DNA of 64,000 nucleotides from G965195345 sp965277775 (GTDB lineage Bacteria; Pseudomonadota; Gammaproteobacteria; CAKMZV01). The translations under genes and the position numbers were made by a program. Each line of letters begins with the position of its first letter. Position 1 is the stretch's first letter. Location of the stretch: contig OZ255843.1 in assembly GCA_965277775.1 (NCBI GenBank), positions 1 to 64,000 of the forward strand, given 5' to 3'. Positions 17,603 to 25,239 of the stretch are shown one piece after another. Under the pieces are notes generated by a model. It searched no databases and was not told where the DNA came from. It saw nothing but the letters and a program-made list of their open reading frames with translations.

Positions 17603-18904
17603 ATGAAATACACCATTGGTCCCAAACAACCATTTAAGGGGCAAATAACCCCGCCAGGGGACAAATCCATTTCGCATCGCGCCATCATATTTTCAGCGCT
17701 TGCAGAAGGCGTCAGTACCGTAGAAGGGCTTCTGATTGGAGAAGACGTGTTATGCACCATTGCCGCATTTGAGCAAATGGGTGTCAAAGTCATCAGAAAT
17801 CAAACATCCGCCACCATCCATGGTGTTGGCAAACATGGGCTTCAAGCACCAAAATCAGCCCTCAATGTTGGTAATTCTGGCACGGCCATGCGTTTACTCA
17901 TGGGTCTGCTTAGCGGACAAAGCTTTAGTTCCGAGCTCATTGGCGATGAATCACTGAGCAAACGCCCCATGCGCCGTATTTCAGACCCTCTTACCTTAAT
18001 GGATGCGCGCATTGAAACAACAGCAAATGGTACGCCACCCGTCCACATCTTTCCCGCAACTCAATTGAAGGGCATAGACTATCGCTTACCAGTTGCCAGT
18101 GCGCAAATCAAATCGGCCTTGCTGTTCGCCGCACTTTATGCCAAAGGAATCATGCGCATTACTGAACCGGGTCCGTCTCGCGACCATACTGAAAGAATGC
18201 TCAGAACCTACGGCGCGCACATTGAATCAGCACAGCAACAAATCACCTTCAAAGGCGGGCAATCCCTCAAAGCCTGCCATTTAGACGTGCCAGCTGATAT
18301 TTCTTCGGCGGCCTTTTTTATGGTGGGCGCCAGCATCGCACAAAATGCCGATGTAACTATTAAAAATGTCGGCATGAACCCCACACGTACGGGCGTCATC
18401 AACATATTGCAAGCCATGGGCGCAGACCTAAAAATATTTAATGAAGGCGTCAAAGGCGATGAACCCATTGCCGACATTCGAGTGCGCTCTGCTCAGCTAC
18501 GTGGGGTAAACATTGATCCCAAACTGGTGCCATTGGCTATTGACGAATTTCCCGTTTTATTCATTGCCGCCGCTTGTGCTGAGGGCACAACAGTCCTCAC
18601 AGGCGCTGCCGAATTGCGCGTCAAAGAAAGCGATCGCATAGCCGTTATGGTGGATGCCATCAACCAAATGGGCGGAACTGCCCAAGCAACAGCTGATGGG
18701 GCGATTATTCAAGGGGGTCAATTGATTGGTGGGTATACCTTACAAAGCCATCACGATCACCGCATTGGCATGGCTTGTACCATGGCGAGTTTATGCTGCG
18801 AACAACCAATCAGCATTGAAGGCTGTGAAACCATCGCCACTTCGTTTCCAAATTTTGTGGACCTCTCAGAGCAACTGGGGCTGCACATCACTACCGACGA
18901 ATGA
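17603..18904 (+). CDS. aroA: 3-phosphoshikimate 1-carboxyvinyltransferase (EPSP synthase), class II motifs
   Basis: AroA joins shikimate 3-phosphate and phosphoenolpyruvate in the sixth step of aromatic amino acid synthesis. The 433-residue protein has the two-lobed family motifs: GDKSISHR near residue 19, VGNSGTAMR near 90, SAQIKSA near 167, RDHTERML near 193 and NPTRTG near 262. This set (GDKS, SAQxK, RxHxE, NPTR) matches the class II group typified by the Agrobacterium CP4 enzyme. However, the GNSGT loop keeps Gly where CP4 has Ala, so tolerance to glyphosate should not be assumed. The gene starts 30 nt after the DUF2818 gene and cmk follows after 6 nt. Confidence 0.96.
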   Translation: MKYTIGPKQPFKGQITPPGDKSISHRAIIFSALAEGVSTVEGLLIGEDVLCTIAAFEQMGVKVIRNQTSATIHGVGKHGLQAPKSALNVGNSGTAMRLLMGLLSGQSFSSELIGDESLSKRPMRRISDPLTLMDARIETTANGTPPVHIFPATQLKGIDYRLPVASAQIKSALLFAALYAKGIMRITEPGPSRDHTERMLRTYGAHIESAQQQITFKGGQSLKACHLDVPADISSAAFFMVGASIAQNADVTIKNVGMNPTRTGVINILQAMGADLKIFNEGVKGDEPIADIRVRSAQLRGVNIDPKLVPLAIDEFPVLFIAAACAEGTTVLTGAAELRVKESDRIAVMVDAINQMGGTAQATADGAIIQGGQLIGGYTLQSHHDHRIGMACTMASLCCEQPISIEGCETIATSFPNFVDLSEQLGLHITTDE

Positions 18905-18910
18905 TGACCC

Positions 18911-19573
18911 ATGACTGACACCTGCCACCAAGCCATTACCATTGACGGTCCCAGCGGAGTCGGCAAAGGCACCATTGCCAGCATCCTTGCCCAGCAATTG
19001 AATTGGCATTGGTTAGACAGTGGCTTGTTGTATAGAGCCTTTGCCCTGCACGCGCAAAACAATCCCGAGCAAGACACCCAAGCATTGATTGACTCGATGA
19101 AATTGCACCAAACCACCGATGATGTTTTTTTGAACGATGTTTGCGTGACCCACCTCATCAGGCAAGAGCAAACCGGTGCACTCGCTTCTAAACTAGCAGC
19201 GAACCCCGAAGTGCGTCAAGCGCTTCTAGGTTGGCAAAGACATTTATTAGACACCGAATCGGTTGTGGCAGATGGCAGAGACATGGGCACGGTGGTCTTT
19301 CCCAATGCGGTCCTGAAAATATTCTTAACCGCCAGCACCAAAGTGCGAGTCATGCGCCGAATCGCTCAAATGGAAGCCATGGGCGCTGAGGCAGATTACG
19401 ACAGTATTCATGACTCAATGCAACAACGAGACGAACAGGATAGAGCACGTAAAAATTCACCATTGGTGGCAGACAAAGCCGCCATCATCATCGATACAGA
19501 CGAACTGTCGATCGAGCAAATCGTTGATAAAATAGCGTCTTTACTAAAAGACAAAGGGATTGTCATTGAATAA
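18911..19573 (+). CDS. cmk: Cytidylate kinase
   Basis: Cmk phosphorylates CMP and dCMP for nucleotide and lipid precursor synthesis. The 220-residue protein shows the P-loop ITIDGPSGVGKGT at about residues 9-21, the family ADGRDMGTVVFPNA segment near 117, and the RxxARKNSPL lid motif near 173. The pairing aroA-cmk is common in gammaproteobacteria. However, rpsA, which usually follows cmk, is absent; ratA overlaps the cmk stop instead. Confidence 0.96.
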   Translation: MTDTCHQAITIDGPSGVGKGTIASILAQQLNWHWLDSGLLYRAFALHAQNNPEQDTQALIDSMKLHQTTDDVFLNDVCVTHLIRQEQTGALASKLAANPEVRQALLGWQRHLLDTESVVADGRDMGTVVFPNAVLKIFLTASTKVRVMRRIAQMEAMGAEADYDSIHDSMQQRDEQDRARKNSPLVADKAAIIIDTDELSIEQIVDKIASLLKDKGIVIE

Positions 19574-20006
19574 CATTCATAAATCCACGTGGATTAAGGT
19601 GCCGTGTGCAACGATTTATCACATAGTCAATGATGTTGAACACTATCCAAAGTTCATTACATCTTGTAAAACCGCCACGGTGCTCTCAAGTTCTAAGACG
19701 CAAAAAACCGCAAGATTGAAGCTAGCCAAAGGCATATTCGAGTATGATATTACCACGCAAAACACATTGGATGAACCCCATTCAATTACAATGGATTTGA
19801 TAGAGGGACCCTTGAGTTATTTAAAAGGCGCTTGGCGATTTGCACCCGAAAACGGCGGCACTAAGATTGATTTTTCATTAGACTTTGAGATGAAAAACAG
19901 CCTAACCGCCAAAGTCTTAACGGGACTCATGGTCAACTTAGCACAAAGCATGGTACAAAGATTCAGCCAACAAGCACTCAAGGTACACAGTCAAGATGAA
20001 AATTGA
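19566..20006 (+). CDS. ratA: RatA/COQ10-type START domain protein
   Basis: This protein of about 147 residues is a helix-grip (START/SRPBCC) protein of the RatA/COQ10 family. Members bind ubiquinone or a similar lipid. In Escherichia coli RatA was described as a toxin that blocks 70S ribosome formation, although a role in quinone handling is at least as likely, and here the gene lies downstream of complex I. Visible signatures are VNDVEHYPKFI near the N terminus and GPLSYLKGAWRF in the middle. No ATG is available: the likely starts are TTG at 19566 or TTG at 19560, both inside the cmk 3' end, giving an overlap of 8-14 nt. It overlaps rnfH. Confidence 0.85.
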   Translation: MNNIHKSTWIKVPCATIYHIVNDVEHYPKFITSCKTATVLSSSKTQKTARLKLAKGIFEYDITTQNTLDEPHSITMDLIEGPLSYLKGAWRFAPENGGTKIDFSLDFEMKNSLTAKVLTGLMVNLAQSMVQRFSQQALKVHSQDEN

Positions 20007-20283
20007 AATTGCTTATGCTTTACCGATGATTCAACACATTGAAGTGCTTGAACTGCCCGAAGGCTCAACCGTAGAGACTGCCTTAAGCACCATGCGCGAA
20101 TTACCCGCATTATTTCCCAAGATGGTGGTTGATCCCTCGGCGGTCGGACTGTTTGGAAAGCGCGTACCCGTACATACGGCATTGAAAGAGGGCGATCGAG
20201 TCGAAATCTACCGACCCTTGATTGTTGACCCCAAAGAAGCTCGCAGAAATCGTGTCAAAGCATCGGATCGCTCCGAAGACTGA
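19996..20283 (+). CDS. rnfH: RnfH/RatB family protein (ubiquitin-like fold)
   Basis: This 95-residue protein belongs to the RnfH family (beta-grasp, ubiquitin/ThiS-like fold). It normally sits beside ratA, as it does here, with an 11-nt overlap. Family features are IEIAYALP at the N terminus, VGLFGKRVPVHTALKEGDRVEIYRPL in the middle and LIVDPKEARRNR near the end. It lacks the C-terminal Gly-Gly of ubiquitin-like modifiers. Function is unsettled in the literature; here it is likely the last gene of the long transcript starting at nuoA. Confidence 0.88.
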   Translation: MKIEIAYALPMIQHIEVLELPEGSTVETALSTMRELPALFPKMVVDPSAVGLFGKRVPVHTALKEGDRVEIYRPLIVDPKEARRNRVKASDRSED

Positions 20284-20400
20284 AACCACTAAAAAGTGCT
20301 TTTACAGAAATCTTTCGCTTTTATTTTGGAATTGTGCGACATTGACGTATAACTAAAGTGTACTTGACCAATCAATCTATTGACTCGGACATAAATTCTT

Positions 20401-21297
20401 ATGCGTGCCCTAATACTTATACTTTTTCTCAGCCTCTCTCAAATCGCATCGGCTGATATTGATCTCGAATTTGAAGGCAATTTCAGCGCTTCAGAAAAAA
20501 CGCTCGTTAAAGACTGGTTTGGCAGAACAGCGTCCAATATCGGCAGTTATGCAGGTGGCTACCCACCATTCGATATAAAGGTAACCTTTAAACGGCAAAT
20601 CAGCAACCAACCCGTTCCGTGGGGACAAGTCAATCGCAAAAACAGAAGTGCCGAATTAGAGTTACAGATTGACCCGCGTTTTGGCATGGATTCCATGATT
20701 GAAGACTGGACATTGGCGCATGAAATCAGTCATTTGTACATCCCATATCCTGGTCATAATTTTCGTTGGTTCACCGAAGGTTTTGCCAGCTACTGGCAAG
20801 AATTAGGACGTTCGAGAAATATCCTCAGTGAGAAGGCGGTTTTTGAGAATTTATTTGCAGGCTTTAGGCGCGGGTATCGCAAGACCGAATTTGATGGTTT
20901 AAGCATAGACGAAATCACCCCCCACATGCGCGAATTGAGAGCCTTCCGTCGTGTCTATTGGGCTGGTGCGATCTACTTTATGTGGATTGACTTACACCTC
21001 ATTGAGAAAAGCGGCGGTCAACAACGATTAACCGATGTGATTTTATTGTTCAACGAAAACCATCGCAAAAAACGCCAGATTGTTGACGGCAACGAACTGA
21101 TCAACGCCTTGGACGAATTGGTTGATGGCAACCCATTTAGAGAACACAAAATTTGGCTCATCGATAGCGTAGGCTACCCCGACTTTGCTGGTTTAGCCAA
21201 AGCCTTCGGCGTCATTATGGAAGGCGACAATATACGCTTCAACAATGACCCCATCGCCAAAAAACGGCGCAAATACCTGTTAGAACAACGTTTCTAA
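20401..21297 (+). CDS. Exported zinc metallopeptidase-like protein
   Basis: Unnamed 298-residue protein with an N-terminal signal peptide (hydrophobic residues 4-17, likely cleavage near SASA-DI at 18-19). A zinc-peptidase motif HEISH lies at residues 107-111 and a likely third ligand Glu126 in WFTEGFASYW, as in gluzincins of the M1/M61 type. The region around PGHNFRWFTEG resembles the peptidase core of such enzymes, but the N-terminal and C-terminal domains of full aminopeptidases are absent, so the protein is a compact variant. It would act in the periplasm or outside. It has its own upstream gap of 117 bp and no obvious partner. Confidence 0.7.
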   Translation: MRALILILFLSLSQIASADIDLEFEGNFSASEKTLVKDWFGRTASNIGSYAGGYPPFDIKVTFKRQISNQPVPWGQVNRKNRSAELELQIDPRFGMDSMIEDWTLAHEISHLYIPYPGHNFRWFTEGFASYWQELGRSRNILSEKAVFENLFAGFRRGYRKTEFDGLSIDEITPHMRELRAFRRVYWAGAIYFMWIDLHLIEKSGGQQRLTDVILLFNENHRKKRQIVDGNELINALDELVDGNPFREHKIWLIDSVGYPDFAGLAKAFGVIMEGDNIRFNNDPIAKKRRKYLLEQRF

Positions 21298-21304
21298 CCC
21301 TTTT

Positions 21305-21373
21305 CCTTCCGTACTTTTACCTAAACTTCTTCTCCATTTAGGAGAAACGTGCTGTGTACAGCAAAACGGAAGG
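21305..21373. other. Nested inverted repeats: candidate structured RNA or mobile-repeat element
   Basis: An 8-bp closing stem CCTTCCGT (21305-21312) / ACGGAAGG (21366-21373) encloses two perfect hairpins: TTCTCC (21330-21335) / GGAGAA (21341-21346) with a 5-nt loop, and TGCTGT (21350-21355) / ACAGCA (21358-21363). A further arm CCTAAA (21320-21325) / TTTAGG (21337-21342) is an alternative. No poly-T tail follows, so it is not a simple terminator. Confidence 0.45.
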
Positions 21374-21471
21374 TGCCAACTCGCACACGCAATCTATCCA
21401 TCTTTTTCCTTATACAATCTGAGTCAATCTGTGTGATCTGAAGATGGCAGGCAGCATGTCAGAACCGCGAT

Positions 21472-21477
21472 TATAAT
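21472..21477 (+). promoter_or_regulatory. Possible -10 element upstream of the AlbA_2/RecG-like gene
   Basis: TATAAT at 21472-21477, about 100 bp before the ATG at 21581. No good -35 at the right distance. Confidence 0.25.
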
Positions 21478-21580
21478 TTCATCATTGATGTTGCCGTAAA
21501 ATTTCGCACAACAGACTTGAGGCAGACACCCAACTCCTCTTGTGGTACGACCAAGCAGTAACCCGATCTATTGATGAATC

Positions 21581-23509
21581 ATGACAGAACAAGAATTTTT
21601 AAAGCGCCTCAGTCAGCATGAGTGGAAAGATATTGAGTTTAAGGAAGCAAAGGGGGCCGTGTCCAAAGAAGCATATAAAACTGTGTCGGCCTTTGCTAAT
21701 ACAGATGGCGGTTACCTTGTTTTTGGTGTTAAAAAAGATGACGCTGACTTTGAAATTGTTGGTGTTGCAAATGTCGATAAGATTCAAAATGAATTCTTAT
21801 CGACTTTAAGACAAAAGGATAAATTCAGCACCATTATTGATGTTAAAGCAAATTTGCATACGGTAACAGGGAAAAGTGTGCTTGTTTTTTACGTCCCCGA
21901 AGTACTTCGTAAAGACAAACCCGTTTATCTGAATGGTAGTATCAAGAGAAGCTTTTTGCGTAAGGGTGCCTGCGATGTAGAATGTACTCAAAATGAATTA
22001 AATCGTTTTCTAACAGATGCTTCAATTGAGCGGTATGACAGCAGTACTCTTGATTTTGATATAGGCAAATGTTTCAATGAAAAAGACATTGTCTGGTATC
22101 GACAAAGGTATGAAAGCAAGGCTGACAATCGCAGTTATGCTGATTTGAGTAACGAAGATTTTCTTTTTCAGTTTGGTCTAATCAAAGACACATCATCAGG
22201 CAGAAAACCGACGGTAGCATCTATTCTGCTATTTGGGCAAGATGGGTCTTTGCATGGGATTCTCCCTCGCCCAATTATGGATTGTCAGCGTTACCTTTAT
22301 AAATCTGAACATATTGGTGAAGGTAGATGGCACGACCGAACAGTTTGTGAATATAACTTAGTACAAACATGGGTGTCAATTATGGAATGGTTTTATCGAT
22401 TTGCAGAAATTCCATTTGAAATTGATCCCGAAACCTTGCAACGAAAAGATGAACCAGTGGGTTATGTGGCATTTCGTGAATCAATCATCAATACACTCAT
22501 CCATCAGGATTATGCGGACCATTCACGTAAGCCAGTCATCCAACATTATGCAGATTTAACGCGATTCTGGAATCCTGGCGATGCTTTTGATACAGACAGT
22601 AATTTATTAACGCCAGGTGAAAAAGAGAACCGCAACCCCCTTATTGTTACTGCATTTCGTAGAATTGGTTTCAGTGAAAATGCTGGTTGGGGATTGCGTG
22701 CAGTGTATGAGTCTTGGCGACGTTTGGGGTATGTTCCACCAGAGGTAACCAATGACAAATCGAAAAAAGCATTTGAACTCATCCTCAAGAAGGACATCCT
22801 GCTCACTGATGATCAATTGAATTTCCAACAAACGATAGGCGTCCCTCTTTCTGAGGATGAGGCTGTTGTTTTTGCCTATGCTTGTAAAAAAAAGATGCCT
22901 CTCTCCCTAACTGATTTGGAGGGCGTTCTCATTCAGTCAAAAAGTAGATGTTTAGATGTTACCAAACAGTTGATTAAGAACGCCTTATTGATTCAAAATT
23001 TTGAAAACACTTTTGAATTAGCACCTCGGATTAAAAAAATCTTACATAAGTGGGAGTATGATGTTGTGTATCATGAAGGTACCTATGAAAGCCAAATGAA
23101 GACTCAAGTTAAGTCACTTGACCCAAGAAAGGCCCAAGAAAGGCCCAAGGAAGGCCCAAGAAAGGCCCAAGGAAGGTTAGATTTAGGCTCAAGCGTGGCT
23201 CAAGAAAGATTGTTTTTAGACGAAAAAATGAGTCAAGAAGCCCATTTTAAGTTCGATTTTAATCTTACCCCTACAGAACAAAAGATATTGTCAGTCCTAA
23301 GAAAAGAACAAAAATCTGGGCAAGAATTGCTTCAAGCAACGGGCTATAAATCTAGAACGGGGAATTTCAAACGTAGCTTGGAAAAATTACTGAGCAACGA
23401 GATGATTCAAATGACAATTCCGGAAAATCCCAAAGATAGAAATCAGAAGTATATCATTTCTGAACATGGTTCGAGATTATTAGAAGCATGGAAAGAATCA
23501 AGTGACTGA
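21581..23509 (+). CDS. AlbA_2 (Schlafen-like) / RecG-like ATP-binding regulator
   Basis: This 642-residue protein has the layout of putative transcriptional regulators often annotated as RecG-like helicases. An N-terminal AlbA_2 domain carries IEFKEAKG and VSAFANTDGGYLVFGV (residues 17-48). A central region includes the HATPase_c_4-type segment RESIINTLIHQDYADHS and NPLIVTAFRRIGFSENAGWG. The C-terminal winged helix starts near residue 560 (LTPTEQKILSVLRKE). True helicase motifs are absent. Such genes occur in accessory and defence-rich regions. Residues 514-532 are encoded by five 11-bp repeats (23122-23176); because 11 is not divisible by three, a change in unit number breaks the frame. A gene remnant continues in the same frame after the TGA. 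Confidence 0.75.
   Translation: MTEQEFLKRLSQHEWKDIEFKEAKGAVSKEAYKTVSAFANTDGGYLVFGVKKDDADFEIVGVANVDKIQNEFLSTLRQKDKFSTIIDVKANLHTVTGKSVLVFYVPEVLRKDKPVYLNGSIKRSFLRKGACDVECTQNELNRFLTDASIERYDSSTLDFDIGKCFNEKDIVWYRQRYESKADNRSYADLSNEDFLFQFGLIKDTSSGRKPTVASILLFGQDGSLHGILPRPIMDCQRYLYKSEHIGEGRWHDRTVCEYNLVQTWVSIMEWFYRFAEIPFEIDPETLQRKDEPVGYVAFRESIINTLIHQDYADHSRKPVIQHYADLTRFWNPGDAFDTDSNLLTPGEKENRNPLIVTAFRRIGFSENAGWGLRAVYESWRRLGYVPPEVTNDKSKKAFELILKKDILLTDDQLNFQQTIGVPLSEDEAVVFAYACKKKMPLSLTDLEGVLIQSKSRCLDVTKQLIKNALLIQNFENTFELAPRIKKILHKWEYDVVYHEGTYESQMKTQVKSLDPRKAQERPKEGPRKAQGRLDLGSSVAQERLFLDEKMSQEAHFKFDFNLTPTEQKILSVLRKEQKSGQELLQATGYKSRTGNFKRSLEKLLSNEMIQMTIPENPKDRNQKYIISEHGSRLLEAWKESSD
23122..23176 (+). repeat. 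Five tandem 11-bp units inside the AlbA_2 gene
   Basis: Units CCCAAGAAAGG (A) and CCCAAGGAAGG (B) in the order A A B A B, fully tandem. One unit gained makes the next codon TAG at 23178-23180; one unit lost leads to TAA at 23248-23250. Only the present number (or changes by three units) keeps the C-terminal winged helix in frame. Confidence 0.9.
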
Positions 23510-23893
23510 GCCCTGTCCGAGATCCATGACTATATAGTCTCTCGTTTAAGGGAGCAGTATGGCGACAGAGAAACTGTGCGTAGGAATGCCCGGTATGTCA
23601 TTCGATCTTTTGTCGCATGGGGTGTGTTAAAGGATACTAAAATCAAGGGCTGTTATAAGCCAGGTAAACCTGTGGTAATCAGCAATCCGAATATTACAAT
23701 GCTTCTATACGAAGCCGCTTTGAATACTGATAAAGAAGGGAAAGCAGTCTTAGAATTGCTGAAAAATAACCCAGCATTCTTCCCATTTCAATTGTCCTCT
23801 GTGACTGGTGACACTATCGCACGACAGAGTAACGCCATTCAAGTTGTCCGTAGCGGACTGGATGATGAGCTTCTGACACTGGGAAATTTGTAA
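23510..23893 (+). pseudogene. C-terminal remnant of an unrecognised gene, in frame with the preceding stop
   Basis: From the codon right after the TGA at 23507-23509, the same frame stays open for 127 codons and ends with TAA at 23891-23893. The reading looks like real protein from its first residues (ALSEIHDYIVSRLREQYG, then ARYVIRSFVAWGVLKD), well before the first possible start: a GTG at 23573 or later codons. It therefore looks like the 3' part of a gene whose 5' part has been lost or replaced by the AlbA_2 gene. I do not recognise the family. Stop-codon read-through would make a fusion, but nothing in the sequence specifically supports that. Confidence 0.55.
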
Positions 23894-24167
23894 AAGGGAA
23901 TAAAACACGAATCGGAGAAAGTTTGTGAAGGGAAAACACGCTTGCCTCGCGACCTATTGACTTATAGATATTCTTCATCTTACGACGCTCTGTACGTCCT
24001 CGCAAGTAAAGGCGGAAAAAAATTTTGCATGCAACATAATCAGGCAGGAAATGCGGGGTTATTAAACAATCGAAGGGGCTTTTGCGTTACAATCGCCTAC
24101 TGAATTTAAGTCGTCTTTACGACGGAATTATTGACCTCTATATCCCATTACTGAATACAGTCTCGCT

Positions 24168-25052
24168 ATGTTTAAAGGATCCATCGTTGCACTCATTACG
24201 CCGTTTTTGCAAGACAGACAAGTTGATTTTCCAGCTTTAGAGCGGTTGATCGATTGGCATATTGCGGAAGGCACAGATGGATTAGTGATCGTTGGTACGA
24301 CGGGTGAGTCGGCCACCTTATCGGTGACTGAGCATCGTTCGGTCATTCGTCACGCCATCCAGTACATAAATAAACGCATTCCAGTCATTGCGGGCACGGG
24401 GGCAAATTCAACTCAGGAAGCCATTGAGCTGACTCAAAAAGCCACAGAAGATGGCGCAGACGCATGTTTGCTGGTGGTACCTTACTACAATAAACCGCCC
24501 CAAGAAGGGCTGTATCAGCATTTTAAAACAATCGCAGAGGCGGTGGCCATTCCACAATTTTTATACAATGTACCAGGTCGGACGGTGACGGACATTTTGC
24601 CTGAGACAGTGCAGCGATTAAGCCAGATCGACAATATCGTTGGCATTAAGGAAGCAACGGGTTCAATGGATCGATTACAGGCCTTACAGAGTCATATCAG
24701 CCGAGAGGATTTCACTTATCTAACAGGCGATGACGGCACGGCGTATCAGTTTATGGAATTGGGTGGTCATGGCGGCATTTCAGTTACAGGCAATGTGGCG
24801 CCCAAGCTAAATCATCAGTTATATGCGCTGGCTTTGGCAGGCGATTTGACTGGCGCCAAAGCGGTTGATGACCAGTTGCGAGGTTTACATGAGTTTTTAT
24901 TTTGTGAACCCAATCCCATACCTGTTAAGTGGGCTTTGAGTCAAATGGGCATGTGTGGTGCAACATTGCGCTTGCCTCTGGTTGACCTCGATGCCTCGAA
25001 TTACACCAAGGTTAAGCAAGCGATGAACGATGCGGGGATCACATTATCATGA
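24168..25052 (+). CDS. dapA: 4-hydroxy-tetrahydrodipicolinate synthase
   Basis: DapA condenses pyruvate with aspartate semialdehyde, the first committed step to lysine and diaminopimelate for the cell wall. The 294-residue TIM-barrel protein carries GTTGESATL near residue 43 (substrate-binding Thr pair), YNVPGRT near 133 with the catalytic Tyr and the Arg, and the Schiff-base lysine in GIKEATG near 161. A possible -10 element TACAAT lies at 24088-24093 without a clear -35. Its stop overlaps the small lipoprotein gene by four bases. The order dapA-bamC is typical of gammaproteobacteria. Confidence 0.97.
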   Translation: MFKGSIVALITPFLQDRQVDFPALERLIDWHIAEGTDGLVIVGTTGESATLSVTEHRSVIRHAIQYINKRIPVIAGTGANSTQEAIELTQKATEDGADACLLVVPYYNKPPQEGLYQHFKTIAEAVAIPQFLYNVPGRTVTDILPETVQRLSQIDNIVGIKEATGSMDRLQALQSHISREDFTYLTGDDGTAYQFMELGGHGGISVTGNVAPKLNHQLYALALAGDLTGAKAVDDQLRGLHEFLFCEPNPIPVKWALSQMGMCGATLRLPLVDLDASNYTKVKQAMNDAGITLS

Positions 25053-25237
25053 AATTATTGATGTCCATTTGTGTTAAAACCCTAACGGGTTTGACTGTGT
25101 TGCTTGTCCTGTCATCATGCAGCACCTTGGGTTTTGAAACCGAGTCGGCGCGAGACAATGAAATGCTGAAGGAATTAGCGATTCCGCCAGAAATCGAGGC
25201 GCCCATTAAATCTGAAGACAACAAAGCATCAGAGTAG
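25049..25237 (+). CDS. Very small lipoprotein in the bamC position (mini-BamC-like)
   Basis: This 62-residue protein has a lipoprotein signal (hydrophobic residues 10-21, lipobox LSSC with Cys23) and a short hydrophilic tail with LKELAIPPEIEAPI. In many gammaproteobacteria the gene after dapA is bamC (nlpB), encoding a BAM-complex lipoprotein of about 340 residues. Its unstructured N-terminal segment contacts BamD and often includes a similar L-x-x-P-P-x-x-x-x-P motif. Here only such a segment is present and both folded BamC domains are missing. The ATG overlaps dapA (ATGA), and purL starts 2 nt after its stop. The BamC relationship is an inference from position and motif. Confidence 0.6.
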   Translation: MKLLMSICVKTLTGLTVLLVLSSCSTLGFETESARDNEMLKELAIPPEIEAPIKSEDNKASE

Positions 25238-25239
25238 CA

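Noticed and set aside
19560..20283. ratA-rnfH as a toxin-antitoxin pair
   Set aside because: The historical RatAB naming is not good evidence; both proteins are conserved housekeeping-type families, and quinone binding is a better guess for RatA.
21581..23509. RecG helicase
   Set aside because: The walker-type helicase motifs are missing; the resemblance is only to the AlbA_2/HATPase_c_4 proteins often mislabelled as RecG.
23814..24005. Minus-strand open frame of 63 codons overlapping the gene remnant
   Set aside because: No homology that I recognise, and it runs antisense through the remnant; likely chance.
24110..24123. Small inverted repeat GTCGT-CTTT-ACGAC upstream of dapA
   Set aside because: A five-base stem is expected by chance and no lysine-riboswitch features surround it.
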